Shown: positions 46,885-55,164 of the stretch, one piece after another | Numbering within the stretch: the stretch's first letter is position 1 | Layout of the letters: each line of letters begins with the position of its first letter | Assembly (NCBI GenBank): GCA_029262415.1 | Contig: JAJCZL010000076.1 | Span: 25,813-89,812 of the forward strand | DNA length: 64,000 nucleotides | Direction of reading: 5' to 3' | Source: Deltaproteobacteria bacterium | GTDB taxonomy: Bacteria; Desulfobacterota; Binatia; UBA1149; JAJCZL01 | Notes under the pieces: generated by a model | The model's database searches: none | The model's input: the letters and a program-made list of their open reading frames with translations, nothing else | What the model was told of the DNA's origin: nothing | Position numbers and translations under genes: made by a program

Positions 46885-47658
46885 TCAGAAACCTTCGAGT
46901 TTTCCGGCCTTCTTGTATAACTGGAAGACCAGATGCCAGCCCAGCATGGTTATGGCCAATACGGGAACGATAGCCAATGCGCCGCCGAAGGGGAATACGG
47001 TAGTGTGGGCGTTGATCATCGTCCACACCAACGGCACCGAGAGATAGGTGTTGTGCTTTGAGCGCATGCCGGCCAGGCCGACCAGATCGGCCGACGGGGC
47101 ATCGCCGTTCTTGATCGCGGTGATGATCTTCTGCTGCGCCGGCCAGATACGGAACCAGACGTTGAAGGCCATCATCGTTCCGAACATCGCACCAGTGTGG
47201 ATGTTGAAAGCGCGGTAGCTGAAGTTGCCCCAGGACTGCATCAGGAAGACGATCGCTGCCAAGACCACGAAGGCAATCGCGCCGGCCCGTTTGGGATCGG
47301 AGCCCAACGGGCTCTTGTAGAATGCGTCGTAAGCGAACACCGCGAGGAATGTGACCGCGATCATGACGAAAGCACCGGCGCCCGAAGCAGCCTGGCCCTC
47401 GATTAGGTTGCCACCCATGTAGAAGACCATCCCGAGTAGCAGTACGCCGGTGATCCACGTCCACGCGGCACCCCAACGGAACCACCAAAGCGCGCGCGGC
47501 ATCAGCTCCGGAACAACGGCCTTCTTAGTGGCTCCGTCCAACTTTGCACCCATCGGGCCGTTGACGAAGTTGAAGAAGTACAGATGGCCGATCCACATGA
47601 TCCCGGCGATAATGTGGAGCCAGCGAATCAGTGCCTCCGTAATGTTCATGCCATCCAT
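46885..47658 (-). CDS. PuuD-type urate hydroxylase membrane domain (no cytochrome domain)
   Basis: A 257-residue integral membrane protein with about seven hydrophobic segments. It matches the membrane part (DUF989/Urate_ox_N) of PuuD: the opening LIRWLHIIAGIMWIGHLYFFNFV with its conserved His and Trp, and later GAMFGTMMAFNVWFRIWPAQQK. In characterised PuuD this part is fused to a C-terminal cytochrome c with CxxCH; here the protein stops after the last helix and contains no cysteine at all. The ATG is preceded by AAGGAG. Its activity on urate is therefore not assured. No other purine-catabolism gene is nearby. Confidence 0.78.
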   Translation of the reverse strand: MDGMNITEALIRWLHIIAGIMWIGHLYFFNFVNGPMGAKLDGATKKAVVPELMPRALWWFRWGAAWTWITGVLLLGMVFYMGGNLIEGQAASGAGAFVMIAVTFLAVFAYDAFYKSPLGSDPKRAGAIAFVVLAAIVFLMQSWGNFSYRAFNIHTGAMFGTMMAFNVWFRIWPAQQKIITAIKNGDAPSADLVGLAGMRSKHNTYLSVPLVWTMINAHTTVFPFGGALAIVPVLAITMLGWHLVFQLYKKAGKLEGF

Positions 47659-47822
47659 TTCTCTAACTCCTTCTTACGTTGTCTCGAAACTGTTGGTTCA
47701 AAAAAGTGGTTCAAAACGCCCGCTCGGCCGATCTGTGCCGATCGACGCCGGGCGCGGGTCTGAGTCATATATCGAATGAGATCGTCCTAAGCCAGAGTCG
47801 CCGTCAATGCGTCGTGCCCGCG

Positions 47823-48620
47823 CTAGCCGGCAGTGGCGCGTAGGATCGCCAGCAGCACCAATGCGACTACCGGGGCGCCGAGCACCACAGCATGCTTCCA
47901 GTCGAGCTTTGCTGCGAAGATCTTGACCAGGCGTTGCTGGGTGGGATCGGAGAGGCTGCGGAATTCGCGGACGAAGCCGGCTGCTGAGGCCGCGTTCCAA
48001 GCGACCGTCAAACCCGCTACGACGGCCACGTAGACGGCCCACTCGGCGGCGATACCGCCTCCGAGGACCGCCAGGGCAAGAGAAATGGCAGCGGCGGTGG
48101 TGGCGCCCCACAGGCCGATCGCGATCGAGGCGATCGAGCGCGGCACCAAGTTCTCTGCGGCGCGGTCGGCTGCGGCCTCGGCGTTGTGGATGACGGTCTC
48201 TGCACGGCTTCTCAGCAGGTCGCCGCCGGTCGACACGGCCTTTAGGACCATTGCGAGCACGGTGGTGAGGACGATCAGATCGTCGGCGTAGCCGATGCCG
48301 GGAAGCAGGTCGGGGATGCCGTCGAAGGGGCTCACGAAATAGAGCAAAGCCGCTCCGAGATACATAAGATGCTTTTTTGATAAGCGGTCGCTTTGCTCCC
48401 AGAGCTCGCGCGCCTGTTCGACCGCCGATCGCAGCTGATCGCGATAGCCGAGGCTGCGTCCCTCGAGCTGCTCGAGCTTGGCGTCCAGGCCGGTTTCAAT
48501 TTCGGCTGCGGCACCGGGCGCGGCTCCCTTGTCGAGCCACAGCTTCTCGAATCGTTGCCAAACGCCGCGTCGCAGGCTGTGAGCACGCAGACTCCCGTGC
48601 GATTGATCCTCCTGCGTCAC
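47823..48620 (-). CDS. DUF1232 (YkvA-like) membrane protein
   Basis: A 265-residue protein. An N-terminal charged helical part (1-75) precedes the DUF1232 motif FVSPFDGIPDLLPGIGYADD (about 100-119), followed by amphipathic helices and two or three transmembrane segments (GLWGATTAAAISLALAVLGG; AVYVAVVAGLTVAW; the C-terminal VVLGAPVVALVLLAIL). GTG 48620 was chosen because earlier in-frame starts lie inside the DUF1329 gene. DUF1232 function is unknown. It is the last gene of the rhomboid-DUF1329 run, 22 nt after DUF1329. Confidence 0.75.
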   Translation of the reverse strand: MTQEDQSHGSLRAHSLRRGVWQRFEKLWLDKGAAPGAAAEIETGLDAKLEQLEGRSLGYRDQLRSAVEQARELWEQSDRLSKKHLMYLGAALLYFVSPFDGIPDLLPGIGYADDLIVLTTVLAMVLKAVSTGGDLLRSRAETVIHNAEAAADRAAENLVPRSIASIAIGLWGATTAAAISLALAVLGGGIAAEWAVYVAVVAGLTVAWNAASAAGFVREFRSLSDPTQQRLVKIFAAKLDWKHAVVLGAPVVALVLLAILRATAG

Positions 48621-48642
48621 GCCCAGGCCCCGGGTGCCACGC

Positions 48643-49923
48643 CTAGCGTCCTTGAGCAATGATGTTGGCGATTGTGAACGAATCCAAGGTCGTGCCTTCG
48701 GCGTCCCCAAAATTGAAATACCAGCCCTCCTCGCCGGGGAAATCCGGAGAGGGCAGGCGGCACTTTGTCGCGTGTGCCAATTGCATGTCGAACATCGTGA
48801 TCGCTGGGATAAACTGCTGGTCGTAATCGTACACCGCCCGCTTGGCGCCGGGAAACGGACTGCGGCCGATCTTCCATTGGTTCACCCACGCTTTCCACAG
48901 CCGACCCTGTTGATCGTAGAGTTCTGTGTACGGAATCACGAGAGAGTGCCTGTCCAGATATATAACGCGTTTGGAGTACGCATAGCCCGGCAACTTTGAC
49001 GTTGCTTCGATCACGTACACCTCGCGCACCTCCCAAGTATCGGCGAACATGAAGTCGGCGGGTGGTGATGACCATCGGGCCGGAAAGTTCTCGGTGTGCA
49101 TCGCGGCGAGTAGTTTACGTGTGCCGAGCAGCCTCCAGTTCATCCACGCGACGTTTCCTGCGTAGCCACCATAGCTGTCGATGTCGGTGTCTTGTCCGAA
49201 CAGCGCTTCTGAGCGCGCCGCTGTGGACAGACGCCGAACGCGTTTGAGCAATGGGAAGTACAGCCAGCTGTCGTCTTGGCGGGTCGGGTCGATGTAGCGG
49301 TTGTAGGTGAAGCCGACCCCTTTCAGGTCGAACGGCTCGATGATCGGAGAGAGAGCCTCGCGATAACGGGCGTTGTCGGTGGTCTGCCAGGTGGGTTTCG
49401 GCTCGTGATAGAGCCGCCCGACGTGATAGAGACGGCGGAAGTGGCCGATGATGAAGTGCCGTTCGACCACCATCGGATCGCTGCCGTCGCCGGTTTGTCC
49501 GGTGTCGCAATCGAAGTTGCGAAGGTCCAAGTCATCGAAGGCAATGCGGTTCTCGTAGTTGAACATCAGCTTGATCGCGACGTCGGGGTCATTCTGGTTG
49601 ACCAACGGAAAGGGAATCCCTGCCACGTAGTTAAGCAGGCGGATCTTGTCGTCGGCGAGGCGCACCTGCGAGGAGTACTTTTCGGTTGCGAGTTCGCGCG
49701 CAGGCTCCAGCGGAATAGGCCGGTTGTTGACGACGCGCATACGCAGGCCGCGCTCGAGCGCATACTGCAAAGCGGGGCCGAGTAGATGCTCGTAGTCGGT
49801 CATGTTGGCGCGCTCGACTACGGTGCCGACAGGGGGATCCTCGAGCGCTGCCGAGGCGTGGGAAACCGATAGCTGCAATACCCCGAGAGCAAGCACCACG
49901 GCGCGAGCGCTGCGCACGGTCAA
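48643..49923 (-). CDS. DUF1329 outer-membrane-associated protein
   Basis: A 426-residue exported protein with a signal peptide (AVVLALGVLQLSVSHASA). It has the DUF1329 pattern: an early MTDYEHLLGPALQYAL block, the central YFPLLKRVRRLSTAARSEALFGQDTD region (split by family positions), FADTWEVREVYVIEA, and YLDRHSLVIPYTELYDQQGR. The fold resembles lipoprotein-localisation (LolA/B-like) proteins. In pseudomonads and related bacteria such genes adjoin RND exporters and are tied to envelope or lipid export. Here its ATG overlaps the rhomboid gene stop by 4 nt. Confidence 0.88.
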   Translation of the reverse strand: MTVRSARAVVLALGVLQLSVSHASAALEDPPVGTVVERANMTDYEHLLGPALQYALERGLRMRVVNNRPIPLEPARELATEKYSSQVRLADDKIRLLNYVAGIPFPLVNQNDPDVAIKLMFNYENRIAFDDLDLRNFDCDTGQTGDGSDPMVVERHFIIGHFRRLYHVGRLYHEPKPTWQTTDNARYREALSPIIEPFDLKGVGFTYNRYIDPTRQDDSWLYFPLLKRVRRLSTAARSEALFGQDTDIDSYGGYAGNVAWMNWRLLGTRKLLAAMHTENFPARWSSPPADFMFADTWEVREVYVIEATSKLPGYAYSKRVIYLDRHSLVIPYTELYDQQGRLWKAWVNQWKIGRSPFPGAKRAVYDYDQQFIPAITMFDMQLAHATKCRLPSPDFPGEEGWYFNFGDAEGTTLDSFTIANIIAQGR

Positions 49924-50744
49924 GACCTCTCGTTGAGAATGCGTCCGTAAAGCAGACCGGAGAGCAATCCGAAAAGATGCGCGGTGTTATCGCGGCCGGG
50001 TCCGAAGCCAACCACCATGGCGTAGAATGCCAACAGTGCAGCGAAGACCTGCCAGTGCTTGAAACGCGAGTGTTCGGCATAGCGGAGCCCGTAAGCACCA
50101 AGCCCTCCGATCACTCCGGCGATGGCCCCAGAGGCTCCGGCTTTGAGTCCTGCGGTCGGGAACAGTGCGTGGGAAGCGATGTTGCCACTAACCCCGGCGG
50201 CAAAAAATATCGCCAGAAACCGCATCGGACCGGCTTGGTGGGCCAAGGGCGGTGCCACCACGAGCATCACCGCCATATTCGACAGCAGGTGGCCGAAGTC
50301 GAAGTGCAGCATGACGGCAGCCAGCAATCGCCAATACTCGCCGCTCTCGACAAGCGCGTAACTGATTGCGCCCATTTCGATCATCCGCGCGCGAACGACG
50401 ATGTCTGATCCAGCGTGAACGTAAATGTGCATTGCAACGCAGACGGCCATCACCGCCAAAACGGCAACCGCCCCACGTCCGAACCAGGCTTCGGGGGGCA
50501 CCGGCAAAACGCTGCTGATCCCGGTTGCCTTCGACAGCACGCCGACGCCGGGGAATCCGTCGGGGTATTCTTCGCGCAAGAGACGGCGCGCCTCATCGGC
50601 GTGCTGGTGGTCGACGTAGACCTCGTAGACTGCCCCATCCGGGTGCACCTCGGCGTCGATTGCCATCGCTGCCATCAACGCAGCAACAGAGTTCGCCTCG
50701 GCCGCGGTGGTCGGCCTGCACAGCAATAGGTTACGCTTGCGCAT
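49920..50744 (-). CDS. Rhomboid-family intramembrane serine protease
   Basis: A 274-residue protein with a soluble N-terminal domain (1-85, ferredoxin-like pattern with a conserved Glu/Val strand) and six hydrophobic segments. The active site is Ser205 in GASGAIAG and His256 in TAHLFGLLSG; the YWRLLAAVMLH and FGHLLSNM motifs are also present, so it should be catalytically active. ATG 50744 fits the N-terminal domain; a start at 50819 would overlap bolA. First gene of a rhomboid-DUF1329-DUF1232 operon. Confidence 0.92.
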   Translation of the reverse strand: MRKRNLLLCRPTTAAEANSVAALMAAMAIDAEVHPDGAVYEVYVDHQHADEARRLLREEYPDGFPGVGVLSKATGISSVLPVPPEAWFGRGAVAVLAVMAVCVAMHIYVHAGSDIVVRARMIEMGAISYALVESGEYWRLLAAVMLHFDFGHLLSNMAVMLVVAPPLAHQAGPMRFLAIFFAAGVSGNIASHALFPTAGLKAGASGAIAGVIGGLGAYGLRYAEHSRFKHWQVFAALLAFYAMVVGFGPGRDNTAHLFGLLSGLLYGRILNERS

Positions 50745-50772
50745 CACGGCAGAGTGCCACAAGCTGGGAGGC

Positions 50773-51054
50773 GTGGACACCCGGGATAGAATCATTGAGG
50801 GGCTGACGGCTAAGCTCACGCCGAGCGAACTTGATGTTGTCGATGAAAGCGCGGCTCACGTCGGGCACGTGGGAAACACCGGAGGGGGCCATTATCGGGT
50901 CCGGATCGTCGCCGAGGCTTTCACCGATAAGGCGGCACTCGCGCGGCATCGCTTGGTGTATGACGCTTTATCAGAGGTCATGGGCGAGGGGTTGATCCAT
51001 GCGCTGAGTATGGAAACATTTGCGCCCGGCGAATCCTCGGCAGACCCGAGCTGA
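50773..51054 (+). CDS. bolA: BolA-family protein
   Basis: A 93-residue protein with the BolA/IbaG fold signs: the helix RDRIIEGLTAKL, the GGHYRVRIVAEAF strand with the conserved His, and HRLVYDALSEVM, then IHALSMET. BolA proteins bind monothiol glutaredoxin Fe-S clusters and may bind DNA. The GTG start lies only 28 nt from the divergent rhomboid start. GGGAGG is nearly adjacent to it, which is unusually close, so the start is uncertain. Confidence 0.87.
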   Translation: MDTRDRIIEGLTAKLTPSELDVVDESAAHVGHVGNTGGGHYRVRIVAEAFTDKAALARHRLVYDALSEVMGEGLIHALSMETFAPGESSADPS

Positions 51055-51059
51055 ACGGC

Positions 51060-51923
51060 TTGCGACAGGACCTGAAACGCGACGCACAGACTTTCTTCTT
51101 GTGCGTCCTCGCCCTGGCGGGGGCTTTCGTCGCCGGTGCTCCTGTCAAGGTGCTCGTGCGTTGGGCTGCCGAGGGTTCTGCCGGGGCGGCTCTCGTGTCA
51201 CGTATCGGGTTCGATCCGAGTCTGTCAGATAAGACGCTCGGGGCCATCCACTTCTTTTTCGTCATGGTGCCGGCGCTTGTGGCCTTTTTTGCGATCGGCC
51301 TGCCGGTCCTCCTTGCCTTTTCTGTCGGCGCCATCCGTCACGGCTGGCCGCGTCGTGAGGCTTGGACGCTCGCTTGCGTCCTTACTGCGCTGGGCACGCT
51401 GATGGCGGTACGCCATTCTTCGGCATCCTTCCTGGCTTCGATCCTAGCGGTAGTCGCGCTCGCACTGTTCGGTAGTTGGTCTCGACTTCGCGCGCGTGGG
51501 TCGCTATTGGGATTTAGGGTGCTGGCAGCCGCCGGCATCGCGTTCGCCGGTCTTGCCTACTACGAGTACCAACTACTGGATGCAGGCACGCAGAGTCGGA
51601 CGGTCGCACCGACACTGCTGGTATTCGGCGTGCTCGGATTGGTAGCGGGGTTGCCGCTGATTACCATCGGTGAATTCGGGCGGGGCTTGGGTCGCCAATT
51701 CCAGGTCCTGGCTATTTGGGCAACAGCCGGGTTGTGGGCGACGATTCCGTTTTCACGGGGGTGGGCGACCTCGCCCGAGTCCGCAGATTGGCTCGAACTG
51801 CGCACCACAGCGCTACTGGGACTGGTGCTCACGGCGGCCGAGTTTGTTGACGGTCGCCGCCGACGGGCTGGCGCGCTTGCCGACAGGGTTGAGCGGGAAT
51901 CCGATGAACCGTCGCCATCGTAG
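51060..51923 (+). CDS. Polytopic membrane protein of unknown function
   Basis: A 287-residue protein with six to seven hydrophobic segments (e.g. FFLCVLALAGAFVAGAPV, FFFVMVPALVAFFAIGLPVLL, VLAAAGIAFAGLAYY). The TTG start is 5 nt after bolA, so it belongs to that unit. I do not recognise a family. The C-terminus is short, charged and cytoplasmic (RRRRAGALADRVERESDE). Long hydrophobic segments with few charged loops suggest a channel or sensor-like protein, but there is no motif to support a function. Confidence 0.7.
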   Translation: MRQDLKRDAQTFFLCVLALAGAFVAGAPVKVLVRWAAEGSAGAALVSRIGFDPSLSDKTLGAIHFFFVMVPALVAFFAIGLPVLLAFSVGAIRHGWPRREAWTLACVLTALGTLMAVRHSSASFLASILAVVALALFGSWSRLRARGSLLGFRVLAAAGIAFAGLAYYEYQLLDAGTQSRTVAPTLLVFGVLGLVAGLPLITIGEFGRGLGRQFQVLAIWATAGLWATIPFSRGWATSPESADWLELRTTALLGLVLTAAEFVDGRRRRAGALADRVERESDEPSPS

Positions 51924-51946
51924 GTGGGATTGGCTAAAATTACAGC

Positions 51947-53197
51947 ATGGATGCGATGGATGTGCCGGACCTCTCGCGCAGCCGGGAACTGCTCGAACGT
52001 GCCCGGCGTGTAATCCCAGGCGGGGTTTATGGCCATCAGAATCCGGCCTATCTTGTTGCGGGCGACTATCCGGTGTTCCTCACCGAAGCCGAGGGGTGTC
52101 GCGTCCGCGACCCTGACGGTAACACCTACATTGATTTCCTGTGCGCTTATGGGCCGATGGTCGTCGGCTACCGTAACCCGGTTGTCGAGCGCGCCGTCGA
52201 GCGCCAACGCCGCCGATGCGATAGCGGCAACCTGCCCGCGCCGAACATCATAGAGCTGGCAGAACGACTCGTCGCGCTGACTCCCGGGGCCGATTGGTCA
52301 GTGTTCGCGAAGAACGGATCCGATGTCACCACCTGGTCACTGGCGGTCGCGCGCCAGCATACCGGACGCGAACTCATCGCGATGGCGGCGGGCGCCTACC
52401 ACGGCGTACACGGGTGGTGCAATCACCTCGGTAAAGGCTTTACCGATACCGACCGCGCCGGTGTCGTTCAATTCGCGTGGAATGATTTGCAAGGCCTAGC
52501 CGACCTTTTTCACGCCCACGGAGACTCGTTGGCGGCGGTCATCATAACCCCGTTCCGTCACGAAGCCGGTGCGGACAGCGTGATGCCGGCCAAGGGGTTC
52601 TTAGAGGCGGTGCGCGCGCTGAGCGCGCACCACGGAACGGTCATGATCGTCGACGACATCAGGGCGGGCTTTCGCCTCCACATCGGTGGGTCGACACAGC
52701 TTTTCGGCATAACCCCTGACCTACTGCTGTATTCGAAGGCGTTGGCCAATGGTTACCCTCTGTCGGCAATGCTGGGAACCGACCAGCTGCGTCTTGCATG
52801 CGAAGCAGTCTTTGTAACCGGGACTTTCTTCACGCAGGCCGTTCCTATTGCTGCAGCACTTGCCACACTGGAGGTGTTGCAGTCAGAGAACGGAATCGCC
52901 TTGATGCGGGAGGCCGGGAGTGGTTTTTGCATGGGGTTAAGCAGCTTGTCGAAGGAGGCTGGAATTCCAGTCACAATTAGTGGTCCTCCAGCGATACCTT
53001 TTATGACGTTCGACGAAGATATGGGTACTTTCGAGCGCAGCAGAGTCTTTGCGACGGCGTGTATCCGACGCGGGGTGTTCCTGCACCCTGTGCACAACTG
53101 GTTTGTTTCCACTATGCATAGCAATACCGACATCGACCAAGCGTTGGATGCAGCAGCCGCTGGTTTTGCAGCGGTGCGAGAGGCGTTCAACAATTGA
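51947..53197 (+). CDS. Class III PLP-dependent aminotransferase (GSA-aminomutase-like)
   Basis: A 416-residue enzyme of the class III aminotransferase family. The N-terminal VIPGGVYGHQNPAYL resembles glutamate-1-semialdehyde aminomutases. The PLP site has the Asp pair Asp236-Asp237 (IVDDIRAGF) and the Schiff-base Lys264 (LYSKALANGYP); NGSDVTTW replaces the usual phosphate-binding Gly-Ser-Glu-Ala. It lies near a small deazaflavin-type oxidoreductase gene and far from any haem operon. It could act on an amino-sugar or other amine rather than in tetrapyrrole synthesis. Confidence 0.88.
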   Translation: MDAMDVPDLSRSRELLERARRVIPGGVYGHQNPAYLVAGDYPVFLTEAEGCRVRDPDGNTYIDFLCAYGPMVVGYRNPVVERAVERQRRRCDSGNLPAPNIIELAERLVALTPGADWSVFAKNGSDVTTWSLAVARQHTGRELIAMAAGAYHGVHGWCNHLGKGFTDTDRAGVVQFAWNDLQGLADLFHAHGDSLAAVIITPFRHEAGADSVMPAKGFLEAVRALSAHHGTVMIVDDIRAGFRLHIGGSTQLFGITPDLLLYSKALANGYPLSAMLGTDQLRLACEAVFVTGTFFTQAVPIAAALATLEVLQSENGIALMREAGSGFCMGLSSLSKEAGIPVTISGPPAIPFMTFDEDMGTFERSRVFATACIRRGVFLHPVHNWFVSTMHSNTDIDQALDAAAAGFAAVREAFNN

Positions 53198-53207
53198 GGG
53201 ATCAGCC

Positions 53208-53612
53208 GTGTCACACCCCGACGCAGAACGCATGAGACGCCTCTCGTATGCGCAGAAAGCCGTGCCCGATGAGACTGACAACGCCAAAGTCGTCGAGTTG
53301 ACCCACCACGGACGCAAGTCCGGAGAACCGTACTCAATCAAGGTCTGGTTTGTACAGATCGAAGGGTACTACTGGGTCGGTAGCCTAGACTCCGAGCGCA
53401 GCTGGGTTCACAACGTTCGCGCGACGGGCCACGCGCATCTGGATTTCGGCAACGGGCCGAAAGAATACAAGTGCTTCTGGATCGCGAATTCGCGCGAACT
53501 CGTCCGTTTCACCAAAGCGGTAAACAAGAAGTACCCGGTCATGAGCAGGCTGCTGCAATTCTTTAAGCGCGGCGGCAAGCAAATAGCCTTTCGTTTGGAG
53601 CCGGTCCGCTAA
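53208..53612 (+). CDS. Nitroreductase-like deazaflavin (F420)-dependent oxidoreductase family protein
   Basis: A 134-residue split-barrel protein. VVELTHHGRKSGEPYSIKVWFV, here broken by family positions, and WVHNVRATG are the hallmarks of the Ddn/DUF385 family, which uses F420 or flavin cofactors. The GTG at 53208 follows GAGGGATC and lies 10 nt after the aminotransferase gene. The C-terminal basic part (FFKRGGKQ) resembles the family end. Whether this organism makes F420 cannot be seen in the window. Confidence 0.82.
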   Translation: MSHPDAERMRRLSYAQKAVPDETDNAKVVELTHHGRKSGEPYSIKVWFVQIEGYYWVGSLDSERSWVHNVRATGHAHLDFGNGPKEYKCFWIANSRELVRFTKAVNKKYPVMSRLLQFFKRGGKQIAFRLEPVR

Positions 53613-53645
53613 AAGCGGCGGCCGGTCGCGGCCGCGCTGCCCGGA

Positions 53646-54713
53646 TCATGAAGGCGGGTCGGCGACCGCCTCGGCAACGAGATCTCCGACCTGTGCCGTC
53701 GTATACCCCATCTTTCCCGCACTCATCGATTTAAGCTTCTTCGACAACACGTGGATCACCGCTTTCTCGACGCGGTCAGAGGCCTCGCGCTCGCCGAGAT
53801 GGGAGAGCATCATCTGACACGAGGAGATCGCGGCCATCGGGTTGATCACGCCCTGACCGGTATACTTAGGAGCAGATCCACCGATCGGCTCGAACATCGA
53901 AACCGAGTCCGGGTTGATGTTGCCACCGGCTGCGATACCCATGCCGCCCTGCACCATGGCCCCAAGGTCGGTGATGATGTCTCCGAACATGTTGTCGGTG
54001 ACGATAACGTCGAACCATTCGGGGTTCTTCACCATCCACATGCAGGTCGCATCTACGTGTGCGTAATCACGCTTGATGTCGGGGTAGTCGGCCTCACCGA
54101 CCTCGTTGAACGCGCGCTCCCACAGGTCGAAGGCGAAGGTCAAGACGTTGGTCTTGCCACACAGCGTGAGGGTTTTCTCTTTGTTGCGCGAGCGTGTGTA
54201 ATCAAACGCGTAGCGCAGGCAGCGCTCGACACCCTTGCGGGTGTTGATCGACTCCTGCACGGCGACCTCGTCGGGTGTGCCCTTCTTGAGCGTGCCGCCG
54301 GCGCCTGCGTACAACCCTTCGGTGTTCTCACGGACAACAACGAAGTCGATATGCTCAGGCCCCTTGCCGACCAGTGGGGTCTCGACGCCGGCGTAGAGTT
54401 TGACCGGCCGAAGATTGATGTAGAGGTCGAGTTCGAAGCGCAGGCGCAGCAGGATCCCTTTCTCGAGAATGCCCGGCTTGACGCCGGGGTGGCCGATCGC
54501 GCCGAGCAAGATAGCGTCGAATCCGCGCAGCTCATCGACGGCCGTTTCCGGCAGGACCTCGTTGGTTGCCAGGTAGCGGTCGCCGCCGAAGTCGAAGTTA
54601 GTGGTTTCGTATTTGAAACCGCAGGCTGCTGCTGCGGCATCGAGTACCTTGACGGCCTCGGCCGTCACCTCGGGGCCGGTACCGTCCCCAGGAATCAGTG
54701 CGATCTTATGCAA
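53646..54713 (-). CDS. leuB: 3-isopropylmalate dehydrogenase, actinobacterial-type
   Basis: NAD-dependent oxidative decarboxylation of 3-isopropylmalate in leucine synthesis. The 355-residue protein begins [14 protein letters not shown] and has the substrate-binding [23 protein letters not shown], and the metal/NAD site [12 protein letters not shown] with [15 protein letters not shown]. The VVVR...Tyr-x-Gly-x-Gly-Gly and GTPDEVA pattern is close to the actinobacterial LeuB type. Related tartrate and isocitrate enzymes cannot be ruled out fully. leuA, leuC and leuD are not adjacent. Confidence 0.85.
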   Translation of the reverse strand: MHKIALIPGDGTGPEVTAEAVKVLDAAAAACGFKYETTNFDFGGDRYLATNEVLPETAVDELRGFDAILLGAIGHPGVKPGILEKGILLRLRFELDLYINLRPVKLYAGVETPLVGKGPEHIDFVVVRENTEGLYAGAGGTLKKGTPDEVAVQESINTRKGVERCLRYAFDYTRSRNKEKTLTLCGKTNVLTFAFDLWERAFNEVGEADYPDIKRDYAHVDATCMWMVKNPEWFDVIVTDNMFGDIITDLGAMVQGGMGIAAGGNINPDSVSMFEPIGGSAPKYTGQGVINPMAAISSCQMMLSHLGEREASDRVEKAVIHVLSKKLKSMSAGKMGYTTAQVGDLVAEAVADPPS

Positions 54714-54862
54714 GGGTTATCTCCTCCAAGTAGCCCGCGACTTTAAAGGTCACGGGCGGGATTTTCCACTCGCACTCAGCATCCGAGGGGGCGAAGCAGG
54801 CAGGCTTGTGAATGAGTCAAGGTGCTGCAATACTCGCGGTCTTCGCGACTCCGTCGGCCTAC

Positions 54863-54938
54863 GGCGCCGTACCCAAGTGGTTAAGGGAGAGGTCTGCAAA
54901 ACCTCCATTCAGCGGTTCGAATCCGCTCGGCGCCTCCA
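54863..54938 (+). tRNA. tRNA-Cys (GCA)
   Basis: Acceptor GGCGCCG (54863-54869) pairs with CGGCGCC (54928-54934). The anticodon arm is GAGGT-CTGCAAA-ACCTC with anticodon GCA, and the T-arm is AGCGG-TTCGAAT-CCGCT. CCA is encoded (54936-54938), followed by a T-run that could end transcription. Confidence 0.95.
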
Positions 54939-54966
54939 TTTTTTACGCGCCGCTGTAAGCGGGCCG

Positions 54967-55048
54967 GGCGATTCAAATCGCCGCGCGTGCCGGGGCTCGC
55001 TCGCCCAGCTGGGAAAATATCGGTTGGTAACGGGGTGGGGCGGCGATT
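54967..55048. promoter_or_regulatory. Dyad GGCGATT-CA-AATCGCC and a nearby half-site
   Basis: A perfect 7-bp inverted repeat with 2-nt centre (54967-54982), with the same half-site GGCGATT repeated at 55042-55048, upstream of the acyl-CoA ligase gene. The 226 nt between tRNA-Cys and that gene have no other recognised content. A repressor site is plausible (inference). Confidence 0.35.
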
Positions 55049-55164
55049 GTCCGAACCTTGCGCTGCCCAGTCAAACAGCCAACCCCCCACTAGACGGCGC
55101 GCCATCCAATAAAATAGATTGGTCAGATGCGCGCGTGGTGGTAGACACAGCAAGGGAGACCAAC

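Noticed and set aside
53751..54746. A 331-codon plus-strand frame opposite leuB
   Set aside because: Codon-bias shadow: leuB is complete and conserved on the minus strand, and the plus product has no motif.
55139..55157. TGGTAGACACAGCAAGGGA just before the acyl-CoA ligase, similar to the D-arm to anticodon part of tRNA-Leu at 56758
   Set aside because: Only 11 nt match exactly, the flanks are unrelated, and the piece contains the ribosome site of the ligase. Chance is the simplest explanation.
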